Shown here: positions 47,055 through 60,594 of the stretch, piece after piece | How positions within the stretch are numbered: the stretch's first letter is position 1 | How the letters are laid out: each line of letters opens with the position of its first letter | Notes under the pieces: model-generated | Database searches by the model: none | Seen by the model: the letters and a program-made list of their open reading frames with translations, nothing else | Told to the model about the DNA's origin: nothing | Assembly (NCBI GenBank): GCA_002110485.1 | Contig: MOWL01000071.1 | Span: forward strand, 1 to 64,000 | Length of the DNA: 64,000 bases | Source: Emergomyces orientalis | Taxonomy: Eukaryota > Ascomycota > Eurotiomycetes > Onygenales > Ajellomycetaceae | Reading direction: 5' to 3' | Program-made: the position numbers and the translations under genes

Positions 47055-49836
47055 ATGACAGCCTGCATATTTTTCTAGTTCTAGGATTCAATTTTCGATG
47101 AATTATCAGAAATATATATACTTTTCTGTGCTATGCGGGATTAATGATAATAATACGGATTAAATGGCTTGGGAATTCTCTCAGATACTATTCAGATGCT
47201 GATGTTCTCCGGCTTTGATGCATTAAACCGCCTAGTCTCTGCGAACTCACATCCATCTTCTGGAAATCTGTAATTCAACTAGGATATATGTTATTTTCTC
47301 CTTTTGAATCGCATTCTCCATATTACCAAACTCTCTCACAGATAGAATGCGAAAGTTTTATGTGTGTATGAATCGACCTGTTTCCACGTGAGACGATAAA
47401 TGAATTGAACACATCATCTCATGGCCCTTTGAACGTGGCTGTCCTTTTATATGGCGGCGTAAGCTAGAGGAATAAACAAAACATGTGGAAAGAAACGGAA
47501 AGCTCAAAATTGAGCAGAGATTTTTCGTTTATTTTCGGTCAATCAGCTCTTTAGGCTCGTCACAATACCAGAATGCACTAGAAATATCATGCACGTTCCA
47601 CTCCAAATAGAGATACTGCTATCAGATTTTGTGCTTTCTTTAGTTTGACTTGATAATCCTTGCTGTTCGCCTCCGTGACCTGTAGAGTTCTTGCCTGCGG
47701 TCTGGAAATCGCTAGCTTTTAGATTGTTTAATCGATTGGATGTGGATCCTGCGCCTGGGGTGACAATAAGTTTTGAAACAGCAGATAGAGTTTGGCAGTG
47801 GGATTATCAATCCACACCTTCAAACTATCTGTATGTGAATCGATAGGGGTTTGTTCAAACCTGACGGTCATTAATACGTGGCGACAGAGGTGATAGGGGC
47901 GAAAATAGTGGTGGAGAAAAAGGAAAAAGAGGGAGAGCTAAAAGGGGGCAAATAACGAATAAAAGATGGGCACTCCCGTGACTTTTCAAACAAGAACAGA
48001 GAATACCTTGCATTTTGTTCATAGGACTGTAATTCGTTCATGCAAAACAGGCTATACGTCCAATCAACCTCAATCGTAAAATGAAACCGCATCAGGGCAC
48101 GTAGTCATGCCCAAGGTTGAACCAAAACGGCAAGATTCAGGCTCATAGCGATTTGTTTGGCTAAGCAAGTGGAGCTCAGCTCCAACAACACCCGGAGATC
48201 TTGTCTGCGGCAAGTTTACATTCCACTGCCCTAGAAAAGAATCGCACTCCATTCACTTGAACGGCGGCTCACTCGATGCTTCAAGCTAGGAGACACAGAT
48301 ATCCCCATGGGCATTGACAAGCCTTCGTCTAGATCTTCGAGAACTAGTCTAAATGATCTGGAAACCACCGTCACCACAATAATTCGACCGTAGTGACCCA
48401 ACGACACATAGACCGGCTATTGACAGACATTAATTCAGCACTGGCTCGTAGCAGGAGCCGAACCATCGTCGGGAATTTTCGGACTGGCAAGGAGCGTCGC
48501 AGAGAGAATATCTGCTGGCGCAGGTAAGTGGCTTTGTGCCTCAAGCAGTATGCTCGCATCAACTGAAATAAATATTCAGGGGTTTCAAAATCGGCCGCAA
48601 AAGCATGAATGTTTCGGTCTGTTGACGACACTCCGAATCTCTACCAGGGTCCCAACTAGCCTAACCAACCACAATGCGTGATACCCATGGAAAATGCCAG
48701 GTCATTCAGGGGTTTATCGAGGGTCACAAATAAAGTGGCTGGAGGGTAAAAAAAAGAGAAATTCAGTGTATATGTTGCAGGTAGTGTTTCTACCTTGATG
48801 CTTTCCATTCAAACCTGAGCTGTCCCAGGAGGTCAGGTTGAATTCGTGAAGGTTTACTTGACCCGAAAGTCTCCACATTTCGAGCTCTTTTAACCTCAAC
48901 CTTGTCCATCGGAGCCGCAAGTTAACCGGTTGAGGAACATGCTTTTCAGCGCGATCCGCGATACAACGATTCCTACACGAGAATGGGGAAAGAAACCGTA
49001 TTTGACAGAACCATTATCTGAAAAAAAAAAGAAAAAGGAAAACAGACGATATTATATCCGAAATTGCGCGAACGGATATTGATCTTTATCAATGAATATC
49101 TGCCGAAGGCTTCCTGCTGGTGACCCCTGGATTCTTCCGATAGCCCATGGTGTGCCGCGTAGTTTGACCGAGTTACTCGATTTTGAAGCCGCTGCTGGAG
49201 GGTGCAAGGTGCCCATTAAAATTCTTTCGTGGGAAATTCGAAAGACGATAATAAGTGTCAAATTATCTTCTAATATCTCTTGCTGTAGAGAAATAGGGCA
49301 GATGTTCCAGTTTCCTTGGATGAGGAGAACGAGGGGCGAGCAGAGCAATTCTTGTCAGGATGTTTCAAAACACCCCAGCCAGCCTCTTTTTATATCACAT
49401 GATGTCCCCTTTAAATTAGTACCAGTGTCGACAAACAACAAGATCCATGGCTAAATACCTGTTCATGTTATAAATCAACGTTGTTTGATATTCGTGTTAA
49501 TTTTGCTGATATTAGGAGATCATAACTGAGCTAAACCCAGCTGACAGAATCCTTTCAAATTTGCTCTGCCTCTAATTTCATATATCTTACTGTACTCTCA
49601 ATATACTAGTATTAGATTGCTTCGCCTTAACCAGTAAATCATTTAGTCTTTTCAAAGTAAATTTTTCTCACTAGCAAAGAACCCACTGAAAGTATTAAAA
49701 AACTGAAGTTGAGAAAGTAGAATTGAGACATCCACACTTGATGAGCTAGCATTTCAGGAAGAACGACAGTAAAAAACGAATGAGAGCCGAGGCAAAGGAC
49801 AAGAATGTACTCCGCAGGGCGTTTTGGGAATAATGA

Positions 49837-51728
49837 TTACAATTTTGGACTGTCAACCTTCTCTTGGTTGACTTCCCGCTGTGCTTGATCCCGAAGTAGC
49901 CTCCTTAAGATCTTCCCGGACGGGTTTTTTGGTATATTGTCGGTGAAGACAACTCCGCCAGTGATCCTTTTGGTGGGCGACACTCTTTCCTTGACAAAAT
50001 TGGTGATATCGTCAGCAGTAGCGGTTTGCCCCTGTTTGAGTGTTATGTAGGCGCGAGGATACTCTTCGTTATTTCTTTGTCAAAGAAGATTTGTTAGCTC
50101 GTGAATTTACACACCCCGGGGCTGGGAACGCAGAGAACATACTTTGTTACTCCTATCACTGCCGTATCCGCGACTGCAGGATGTTCAAGAAGAAGCCCTT
50201 CTAGCTCGGCCGGCGCAACCTGGTTGCCTTTCACTTTGATAAGTTCCTAAAATAAGTTAGAGCATGATTTGTGAGATATGTAATGTTGAGCACAGGCTAC
50301 ATACTTTCATTCGGTCAACAATATAGAACTTGCCTGTGTCATCCACGTATCCGATATCACCTGTTTTCAGCCACCCATCTTCAGTTAATGTCTCTTTGGT
50401 AGCCTCAGGTTTGTTCCAGTAGCCCTTCATTATACCGGGGCCTCTGACCCAGATTTCGCCCCGTTGGTTCCGCCCAAGCTCAGTCACTCCATCTTCGGCC
50501 ATTATCCTTGCTTCGCAATTGGCATTTAATTCTCCGACGGATGAGCTGGTTCCTTGATCATTCGGGTCCCATCCAAGGATTGACAATGTAGTCCTGTGAA
50601 GGGAAAAGGGTACGGACATTAGAGTTAGATTCCAAAAATCTCAAAGGTTGAGCGCGGACAGGGGTAGCCATACTCTGTCATGCCCCACCCTTGTCTGACA
50701 TACAGCTTTCCTGGGGGAAACAATGCTTCAACCTCTTCAGAGATTTCTCTTGATAACGGAGCCGCTCCGCTTCCGATAGATATCACGCTTCTTAGATCAT
50801 ATTTCTTGACTATTGGATGCTTTGCAAGTGCGACAGCGATTGGTGGCACCAGTGTCAGATTGGTAATGCGGAATTTCTGTATTGCTTCCAACATCTGAAC
50901 GAAGTCAAACCTCGCCATTATGTATACAGGTATTCCGCGCGTCAATGATGATGCTATGAATATATTTTGCGCCATGGCATGGTACATGGGGAGAAAACAT
51001 AACCAACGCGCAGATCTATCCCTCTCTTCCCAATCACTCCGCAAGTACGCTGAGTTGTGAAACTGAAGAAGATTTGCAACATAATTCTTATGCGTTATCT
51101 GTACTCCTTTCGGGGCCCCAGAAGTCCCAGAGCTGTAATTGAGGGCGAGAGTTCGATCCACTTCCTGGGGAGTTGAAAGCGTGTCCCAAGCGAAGTTTTT
51201 TCCCTCCGCTGGTGAAGCAACAAGGTCTCCCCAATATCGACAACCCTTGCGCCCTTCCCCCTTACCGTCAAACAGCTCGCCGTTGAACACGAATATCTTG
51301 TCTTTGCTCATGCCAACCAACTCCGCTGCGGCAATTCCTGTGTCTAAACTCCCGTCTGCACATAGCAAATAAGTTGCGCCGGAATCGTTCAGTTGATACG
51401 CCAATTCTCTGGGTGTATAAGTCGGGTTTGCCCCCGTGAAAACCCCACCCGCCATGACGATACCCATGAAGGCCACAGGGTAAAATATATCATTGCTAGA
51501 GAATATTAGCACACGATCTCCTGTCTTCAGGCCCGACTTTTTGAGCCCTGCTGCGAAGCGCTGGCACCAGAGACGATATTCATGGACGGTAAAAAAGTGA
51601 GTATCAGGCCGACTGGCATCCGAAAAACATCGCTTCGTCTTGGACAAGGGATGCGTGGGAGATTTGAATACCACCGTCACCAACGATGCGTTCGGGATCG
51701 GAATGGACCAGCGTGATTTTAACGGCAT
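49837..51728 (-). CDS. 4-coumarate:CoA ligase-like acyl-CoA synthetase (561 aa), PTS1-like end
   Basis: Four exons: 51728-50674, 50593-50305, 50246-50143, 50074-49837 (introns 80, 57, 67 bp, all in phase). ANL-superfamily motifs: P-loop NYSSGTSGAPKGVQITHKNY, GWGMTE at the exon 1/2 join, GWLKTGDIGYVDD, and the C-terminal NPSGKILRR with the catalytic Lys. It activates a carboxylic acid with ATP to an acyl-CoA; the substrate (coumarate-like, medium-chain or jasmonate-precursor type) cannot be told. The C-terminus SPKL fits the loose PTS1 consensus, so peroxisomal location is likely. The start at 51728 (MPLKSRWSIPIP) matches family N-termini; an in-frame ATG 18 codons upstream was rejected. Confidence 0.92.
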
Positions 51729-52553
51729 GATTCTGGGGGAGCTGCAAATAACAAAATAGCTGGTATGTCTTGGTGAAGGCAAAAGGGTTGTGATGGAGGA
51801 TTGTTGCCGGAATCAGAAAAGATCTAGGCACAAAACTGCTAGATTGAATTGAAAATATTTTGCTACTCTTAATTATATACTCCGTAATCTCGACAAAAAG
51901 ACAAAAGGATCCTTAACCTAATTGGAAATGCTCCGTCATTTTTTATCACAAACTAGACTGCGCTGCTGCAGTCCGGTAGCTTAAGCTGCATGAAAATGCG
52001 GAGTCGATGTACATGTTCCGAGGTTTGAATTTGCCGAGACATCTTAAAAGTTAAATATTGTACCCCATGCGCCGGTTAACGATAGGAAATTTCAAAAAGT
52101 TTCCAAACCGAGGTCAAATGAGACTGAGTTTACATGAGTGGCGAAGCTCGCGATTGGCCAAAGTAGTTTCGGCAATTAGCAACGTTGCCGAAGTTAGCGC
52201 TTCCATTAGCACCAGTGGGGCAATTGAGCTTACCAAACAACATGTTACAGATGCTTGGAGCCATCCCAATGTGAAGCCCCACAGGCACTGGCGCTGGTGA
52301 CTAATTTCATGGAGACTTATCTGTGTAGGTATGTTCCGCTGAAGCAGTCTCTCCCGCAGCGAGGTAAAAACTCAGAACTAAAACTAAGGATGGCGATTTA
52401 GAATTATGAAAATGCTTGCGCCGGTAAGGTACACGGTGCAGTCTGTGGTACAGAGTAGATTGAAAACTAAAACAAGAAACCCAAAAGGTCATTTCTAACG
52501 CCCCTATCGCTCTAGCAAATGCTGGGAAGTATGTAGTCGGAAAAAGGATCCCG
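51729..52553. other. Intergenic
   Basis: About 0.8 kb between the CoA-ligase start and the NUP188 end; presumed ligase promoter. No gene supported. Confidence 0.5.
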
Positions 52554-55500
52554 CTAAGCGTCCTCTCCGCCGGCAAGACACATTACTGCCGTTTGGAGCT
52601 CCCTCACAATTTTCTCTTCTAGCTGTGTCTGGCAGCCCGTGGTGCGGTCGAGGGGCTCTCGCCGGGACATTGCAAGCTCCTTTTCATTCGTGGCTACAAT
52701 CCGAGAGCGAAGGATTGATCGCTTCTCAAGAAGTGATTCAATATCGTCTTTCACTCGTGTTCCATCCCACTTCAGTTCTTGGATATTTTGGGCTTCCACG
52801 CCGGTACTCGCACCAGCATCTCGGAATTTGTTGATAATGAGGGATATGAGAGCTAAGGAGCATGCTTCAGTAGCCATACCGAGCGATAGTCTTTTCACGC
52901 GTTGGCTTAACGCCGACTGGCTACTTGAAAGTGGTGATGTTGTGGTGGGTTGGCCGAAGGAGAATGAAGCAGAGGCTCGACGCAACTGCCCTTCGAACTG
53001 GTTGAGAAAGGCCGCGACTTCCGGAGCAGCTCGACCAACGTTGTAGAGTAGGTTGAGGCAGAGGGGAAGAAAACCTGAGTTCCAGATAGCATATAACCTG
53101 GGTATCGGATCGAACGGGCCACATCCGTGCGGCTGACGAAGGACATCCGTGAGGCGGAAAGTCGACAGTTTCACCAAAATACCATCCGCTGCCATCTGTT
53201 CAGCCATCAAAGGAATGCAAGAAAGTTCCAGCAAGAATAAGACACTGAGTTCGCCATACACTGGGTCTCCCTCAACTGTAAGTTGATATGACCAGGAAAA
53301 TAATGTTGCTGCATAACGGGGTGTATCGCTATCAGCAAGGTGGAAAGAAGCCTGTTCGTAAATGCGATCTGCGTCCTTCACTCGCAGAGCGGTTTGCAAT
53401 ATTGCGGTTAATATAGCAAAATCTTTAGGGGAGCATTTTTGCGGCTCGTCATGCAAGTATGTGGTAAGTGACCGAAAGCCCTGCGCAACGATGACCTTGA
53501 TAATTTCAAGGACGATTGATAAATCTGAGGAAATTTCGGGCTTGTTGCTGACTGCTTCTGGCGCTGATCGAGAGGGCCCTGCAACATGGAACTGCAGAGC
53601 GAGGAAGATGATGTTTAACAGAAGCCCATAGTATTCTGTGTCACTGTTGAGCAGAGCAGTCTCGTATGATGGATTTCGAAAGCGTGTAGCATCCCACGCA
53701 ACACTCAGCAACTCAAAGACTTCAGCCCCCTTGGAGCCAGCGTCGTTGAGCCGTTGAAGAAGAGCCAGGGCAAATTCTGCACGGATCTGCTGAACTTTGT
53801 AGAAGATCGTTTCATCTGGTATGGTCTGCGAATTTGAAACGAGACAGTGGCGAACAACCCGTGCCATTGACTTTTGGATTTCTCGATCCGGCATGAAATC
53901 TGCGCAATGTTCTATAGCAAGAAATTTCCAACTTTGAAGGAGAGTCTATGACAGATTAGAATATACATTTTTAGGCTAGGAATAGAAGGAACATACCATT
54001 TGGGCTTCGACAAGTGACAGATTTAAATTAGCTCGTTTGACCTCCTCTACAAAGCCTTGATCACGGGTCCCGTTCCAGGCAAAATCGTATCCGAAGAGCT
54101 TACTCCCCAAGTTAACGTCGTAAAAATAGTTTTCGCCAAGTTCTGCGCGGGCGAGCCTAGTGCGTTTCATGGCGATGGCTTTACATCCATTGTATTTCAT
54201 TTCAAAGTTTTTTCTGAGATTTGAGTGCAAGGATGCATTGTAACCATCAACTTTGACTGCGTTGTCGGAAAACCAGGAAATCAGAGGGATAATCATTTTG
54301 ATGAATCCTCGATCTCGTGATTCTTTCGCACTGTGCAAATAGACCGCGCAAATATCTGCGACTAATGAAGCGATTTTCGTATTGAAGCACTGATCCAGCG
54401 GAGAGCACTTGCGAATATCCAAGCTCGTGACGAAATTCACAATTTTCGGGAAGAATTCCGAATGATTTTTAATCTGTGGTGTGGCCCACAACCAGTGTTC
54501 CTGCGCCTTTGCAACAAAATCTAGGGCAGATATCGCAATCTGAGGCTGAATTGTGTCGATTTTCGTTAATAAGTCGAGAGAAATCCCCAAAAACGGTTGC
54601 CCAGTCATGGTCGTAGATTTATCTTTGTCACTTCTTTTTAAGGAATCTCTAGCAGATGAACCGGTGAGAAAGAAAACTGCAAGCCATTGCTGGCGCTTGC
54701 TGATTATTGTAGAAAGTAAATCCCATATTGAAACGTAGAGAGCGGGGTTTCTAAAAGGGCGGTCGAATTTCGAGAGGCAGTCGAGAAAGTGGCAGGATGA
54801 TTTGGCTCCTAGGTGCCCGAGGACGGAGGGCGGCTCGTCATCCGAATCCGAAGCTGCATAAGAAATCAGGAGCTCAAGGAGAGAAACAATTGGGAGTCGA
54901 TAGTCGTAGGATAGAGCATAGAGCCTAATAAGCACAGGTGATGCCTTGAATAATTGTATTTCTAGCATCGACATTGGAGATCCAACTAGTCGTCCTGCTT
55001 GAACCAATCGTTCCGAAAGTTTCAAGGCAGACTGGATGTGCCGGGTATGAAGTAGAAGGCTCCGAAGGTTGTTGCTCGAGCTGGAATTTTGAAGACTGCT
55101 GAGAATAGTGCGGAGAAGTGGATTGAAAGGTAGCTCTTCGACTGTTGTTGGTCGAAGAACCTCTAGTATATATGTTGCTGAACTTGAGAACACCCCCACC
55201 AACTTAGAATCTAGGTCGGAAGTATCGTCGATCGCATATATATTGTATAGGATTTTTTCAATAGTGAGCGCAAGAGATGTGTTGATTTCAAGCTGCTGAT
55301 AGATATCATTGTATCTCCAGGTCGTGTTGCTATTGTAAGCTTCAACCATCACACGTACCAAGGCCAATAAGAAGTTGCGCATGATGTAAGGCGGTATACC
55401 TGCGCTGAACTCAGCGAGATGGCTGGACTTGGCAGATACTCGCCCTGCAGAACGACGAACTCCAGAATGAATAATAACATCATCAACCAAGAGATCAAAC

Positions 55501-58255
55501 ATTTTAATAGAGGTCTGAAGAAAGGTGAAGTCTCCAGAGGTAGCCTCAATTGACGAGACAATAGTAACTAGCATGCCGCCTTTGCCATCAGAGCCGATAA
55601 AGTTGCTTCGAGACAGGAAAGGCCATACGCGGCCGGGAATAACTGATATAAGAGCGTTTATAAAGCGAAGACAGGATATAACCGGTTGAAGATTGCGACT
55701 CGAACCTCTCCTGCTGATGGTATTTTGGAGGGTCCGTTCGAAAATTTCGAAAACAACGGAAATGATATCCCCATGACGGTCGAGTCCATCGCTGGCCATT
55801 TCAAGAATTCTTTTAGCACCTGACTCAGTGCCATTGTGCTCTGAACTAATTTGTGCGGATGTGATCAAGTCGGCGAGGAGCCCAATAATTTCCGCTAGCA
55901 CCTCATCTTCTGGTTCTTGTTCGGATCTGCGACTGTTAGTACCTTGTTCCAGCCATATCCCGAGGAAACCAAGGCAGTTGTAGTCATGGTGCCACATAAT
56001 TACAGCCGGTTTTGACTCATTGACGACCTGACCGACGGCATCTTGCGGGATAACACAAGACTCAGCAAGAACCACCGCATCAGAACTCGATTCATATTCG
56101 GGCGTGTTTTTCGACATGGAAGTTTCCTGCATTGGCAGAGGTTGGATTAGGCCAACGAAATTGGCATTTTCATCTTCTCGGATGGGTTGGTACCCTTGGA
56201 AGCCAGGAGCGACGATTTGGGTATAGGTCTCCATGCTCTCTAGTTCTTGAGCAATGTATGGTAGGCCATCATCGTTAACGATGCTAGAACCTGCAAGTGC
56301 CCGGCATATTTTCAAAAAATTAATAGCTTCATACGGAAACCGGGATTTGGCCACTCGAAAAATTCGGTCAATGAGAACTGGATCTTGAATAAACATAGAT
56401 CTCGGATCGCAACCCTCATTCAATTCTAGGCTGGAAACTTGGTTGCAATCATCGGTAGGGCCAGAGATAATACACAAAACGGACGATACTACTTCAGGGA
56501 CATAATCCAAATGCTCGACACTCGCACGGATCAAATCCAAGAGTTCCACCCTTATCCAGCGGCTTAGCATTCCACGGTCTCCGGCACCCGAAATTGGTCT
56601 AAGGTTGTCGACAAGCGCAACAATAAAGTCAAACACATGACATTTATCAACTGAGCTAGTCACCAGAAGCCTCACAAAGTCGTCATCAAAAGCCGGGTTA
56701 CGGGCCTTCTCAAAAATATCTTCAAAAATGGATTGCTCCGCAACTCGCGACGGGGATGAAGATGGAGCGTTGCTATTGAAGGAGTCTACAGCATGCTGGG
56801 CTTGCTGAAGTTCACGCTCCTCTTTAGTGGAGAGCGCAACCTCCCTCACTGCGAACATAACGATGGCGAAAGCAAAAATCATTGGGGCAGCGCTTAAACA
56901 GCCCACACTGGCTGCCTTCAAACATATTTCGTTTATTTCGCCGATATTGTCACGAGACATGAAAAACGGGGCATTGCTGGTTGTAGGTTCAGGGATTGTT
57001 GACAAGTGCGATACCGTTTGAAAATATGAGGTTGATTCCCGTAGCTTAACAAAAGCTAGAGTCGCAATAGAAATGAGAGCCTGAAGAGGTCTAAGGATAA
57101 TTTTCTGTTCCTCTGTAGCCTGTAAAAATTTTAGTCAGACATGTGAAGAGTACAATAACTGGCTTGCAACTTACTGGGCGGAACATTTCAAGAAAATCAT
57201 ATTCGGCCATTAAACGGAGCCAAGAAAGAAGCAGCTCTGCAGAAGGAATGGCTTTCGATAATTGAACCTGGAGGATTAGGAATTGAAGGATTTGGTTAAG
57301 CTCCTCGAGGAGGTTCGTTTGCCAGACTAGCTCGATTTCCACATTAGGCTCGCCAGGAAGAGGCCAACCACTCCCAGCTTCTAATTTACTGATCCGGGTT
57401 CGGACAGCCTCAATGCACTGTTTAATAGAAACGGCGTCGAGGTCTTTCCCAGATTGGAGCCCAAATATGGATATCCCCAGCTCTGCTAGTTTCGTCTGTT
57501 CATATCCACTTTGTGATTTTTTGGCGTGAAAATCATGGCTGCTAGGTGCCCTCCTACGTAAAGCCACGCATAAAAGGCGTTGGGAAAGTTTGAGTATATG
57601 CTGCTTTTCCGACAAATATAGCTGGAACAATTTCAACTGCTTTAATTCCTCTCCTGAGAATCCACTCGGCTCGAGGTTTGTTTCTCCCTTGTATTTTAAA
57701 ATCTCGGCAGCCTGAGCCCCCCTACTAGACTGTGATAGGCTGCCGATTCCAATCGCACCTTGAAGACTTGTCGTTTCCTCCTCGGAAAATTCGTTCAAGA
57801 GTTCATCGCCGGGTCGATTTTGACGTTCGTAGACGACTATTCTGAGTGCAGAAATCTCATCGATTTGCGTCCGTTTGCTTAACCACGTCGCGTCACTTTT
57901 TATTTCATCTAAATTCCAAGGCCGACTAGGAGTTGTCGGTACATGAATGGCAGCAGTTTTGGATTGGAAATCGGACTTGGATCGTTCGTTTGGAGCATTG
58001 AAAGGGTTGAACGGATTAGAGAGAATGCGGAGGCTCTCCGGGCAAGACAAAAATTTGTAGAGACTGTCAGTTTCTTCAACGTCTGTCTTCGCATTTGCCA
58101 ACCGCAGGAAAGCTGATTTCCATGATCTAATGAGTAAAGAGTCAGTATTTTCTCAGGTCATTAGCTGATATTGTAAGGCAGACATACATAAGTTGGTTGT
58201 CCCCGGAGAAGCATTCGTCCAGGGACGGAAAATACACCGCTGGCAGTGGAGCCAT
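52554..58255 (-). CDS. NUP188: Nucleoporin Nup188 (1844 aa)
   Basis: Four exons: 58255-58188, 58126-57175, 57119-53997, 53945-52554 (introns 61, 55, 51 bp; all in phase), total 1845 codons, close to known fungal Nup188 (about 1800 aa). The start MAPLPAVYFPSLDECFSGDNQLISWK matches the family N-terminus, and no ATG lies between it and the upstream stop. The rest is alpha-helical superhelix with no catalytic motif, consistent with an inner-ring scaffold of the nuclear pore that binds Nic96. The C-terminal third (QIRAEFALALLQRL ... PLCLNLLYNVGRAAPEV) is the best conserved part by eye. Nup192 was considered, but length and N-terminus favour Nup188. Confidence 0.9.
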
Positions 58256-59409
58256 ATGATTTTCTATTATATCATGGCCCGTCACTGGGAGCGTGTCGAG
58301 AGATATTTCTCTAGTTGCGCGCGAAAAGCACAGCAGAAAACAAACAGCCCTAGAGATATTTCATCCAGAGGAGCTTGACTGGAACTTTCCGCACGGGAGC
58401 ATCAACAAAAAAATAAGCTACCTGTTTTGGGTTTAGTGTGGGTCGGCTTTTCGGATGCGGATAAACCATGCCCGGTTAAGTTTACTTTAACTGCACCTGC
58501 GGCTTTCTTGCGGTCAAACATCGCCCTGAAGCATTAGTGTAAGTTAAAATCCCTTCCAATATCCGCCGACAATTAAAAAAAAAGGCGTTTGAGAGGAGAA
58601 GAGTTGTTCAAACGCTTCGAGCATTCTGCTGGCGTAGGATTTTGATAAATAGTGAAAACAATTTTACATTAATTATGTGATCATCTCAACACGAAATACG
58701 AAACTGCTTTCTCTGTTTTCATAATACCAGCATGCAAAGCGTTCCTATCTACCCTCCTCTGCGAGCTGGACTAATCATTAAGTTCCCATGTCGCACAGTT
58801 GTTTCATTCTTATTCCTGTAGGGCCGATACTATGGTTACTAAGGGTTAGGCCATTAAGGCTCGAGTCGAACCCCTGCTGCCCCATAAACATGGGAACTTG
58901 GTAGGCATGATTTATCTACGCATTCTTGATTCATTAGTTTTTTAACGATTGTGACTAAAAGCCCACAAGCACCCCCGAGTTATAGTAAATGCTCAATTAT
59001 GCATTTCGAATGACCGGATGATGGACGCGTTTGAGAGAAACAGGCGCAGATAGCGGTTGATGTGTGAGACCTGCGGTGGATGAAAAGATTCTGGTCATAA
59101 CTATCTTTCGCTCCATTTGTAAGCCATATATGAAATCTGAATAGGTTGTTCTCCCGTTCTCTTCGTCCCTCCCAATATATTGACTACTTCGCGTTCCCTC
59201 TTAATTGAGTGTGAGGTCATAAGTATCGTTTGCTATCCAATTTTTGAGTTATTATGGCTGCTATCCAGCGATGGAAGAACCGTACTCGGGAGAGCTCTGT
59301 CACGGTAGCCCCGTATATGAAAACACCAATCGTAAGGTGGTCTATCCTTCCCAGAAGCTTAAAGAAAAAGTATTCGAGGGTTATGAAACGGGCAAATATT
59401 ACACTGTGG
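58256..59409. other. Intergenic upstream of NUP188 and kinase relic
   Basis: Contains the NUP188 promoter and no recognised gene. A 70-codon open frame at 59244-59456 (+) overlaps the kinase relic and has no clear match of its own. Confidence 0.4.
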
Positions 59410-59912
59410 ACATCAGCCTGATTTACACAGGGCGCCAGAAGTTGAGTTCAGGATGAAATCGTGGTATAATGTCGTCATCTTGACTATTGGCACTATGGTA
59501 TGTTACCCCAAACTTTCGCGATGCAGCTGGGATGCATACTTTCCGGCAGATTTTGGCACCTGTTTGAAAGAAAGCCACTCTTCGCTGCACAATCCTTAGA
59601 TAGGGCGGGTTATTCGACTCGCGCTCATCTTTCAGACATGGTCGCCTTGTTTGGTCGACCACCTGTGGAACCCATCAAATGCGGAGATAGGAGCGTTGAA
59701 TTTTTTTGATAATAACGGTAAATGTTCTGGCGGTATGTGGATATCAATCTAGGGCTAACTCTAGTATTGTAGGGCGCTTCTCGAGATTGCCATGCGGTAA
59801 CCCTACGACCTGGGAGCATTTGGAAGAAAACCTCGAGGGGAGAAACAAAGCTCTATTTCTAGATTTTATGAGGTCCATGCTTCAAGTGGATGCCAGATCC
59901 TTGGTTGAATAA
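59410..59912 (+). pseudogene. Decayed SRPK-like protein kinase C-lobe fragment
   Basis: Reads DLHRAPEVEFRMKSWYNVVI then TIGTM (APE motif and DxW-like region, with the usual D and W changed). A 55-bp intron-like gap follows, then LFERKPLFAAQSLDRAGYST, HLSDMVALFGRPP and, in another frame, LEGRNKALFLDFMRSMLQ. A T7 run at 59700-59706 appears to have gained one base, truncating the frame. The N-lobe with P-loop and catalytic HRD/DFG was not found. It resembles the large SRPK-like kinase family of Onygenales, here a dead remnant between NUP188 and trpC. Confidence 0.65.
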
Positions 59913-60382
59913 CAAGATCAAATGAAATTACCTGCAGGGTGGCAGAGATTGGTATTGGACGTGGAGAGAGAAAATGGAGAATCGTTCATGGTTAGAAAAC
60001 GGGTGAGTCACACCCCATCTTTCTGGAGAGAATTTTGCGAGAGCCACATATGCGGGATTGGCCTACCACCCTAACTGGAATGGGTTGCATGGATAGGTGC
60101 TGTAACGGCTGCAGCAGGCTACTTGGTTGAGAGACTTTTGGAGGTTGAAGGCAAAAAATCATAGATTCGCTCATATACTCAAGTAAAATTTCCAGGCGCC
60201 ATGAGTAATAAAAAAAAAAAGAAAAAGGATGTTGATCTCATCTCATTTCTAGCTATCATTCATCTGTTTACCTAGTTCATCCAGGGGCGAAGGGAAGGAG
60301 AATCTGTATTTTTGAATTTCGAGACACACTGAGGACTTTGAACGAGGTCGAACGAGTCATTCAGAAAGGACACCTGATCACC

Positions 60383-60389
60383 TGACTCA
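60383..60389. promoter_or_regulatory. TGACTCA, GCN4/CPC1 general amino-acid control element
   Basis: Exact palindromic CPRE core about 206 bp upstream of the trpC ATG. In fungi TrpC-type genes are known targets of the Gcn4/CpcA activator during amino-acid limitation. A CRE-like GACGTCA also occurs at 60462-60468. Confidence 0.6.
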
Positions 60390-60519
60390 TTCAGCTTTTG
60401 CCCTTTAAAGCGGCAATGCCCAGGCGAAGAAAGACTGCGTGACACACCACTCCCGAGGTCGGACGTCACAATTTTTGTACGAGTGAGGCCTGACCTATTG
60501 GAATTGAACAGGATAGGTC

Positions 60520-60526
60520 TATATAA
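60520..60526 (+). promoter_or_regulatory. TATA box of trpC (TATATAA)
   Basis: Sits 69-75 bases before the ATG at 60595, a usual spacing for a short-leader fungal gene. Confidence 0.55.
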
Positions 60527-60594
60527 GAACTGCCTGCCTAGGTGATCCGTCCTCCCGCTCAAGCCTTCTGTTGGTTTTCAACTTTCTATTCACA

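Larger units (their letters stand above)
43197..49836. other. Gene-poor 6.6-kb zone
   Basis: Only short ORFs are present, in all frames, without recognisable domains, apart from two weak candidates listed separately (44397-44606 and 46734-47054). Base composition is AT-rich but without the strong TGA/CpG signature of 4735-7030. Low-complexity TTTCC repeats occur near 45450-45485. Confidence 0.5.

Noticed and set aside
49092..49454. 120-codon plus ORF
   Set aside because: No domain, overlapping equal ORF on the other strand.
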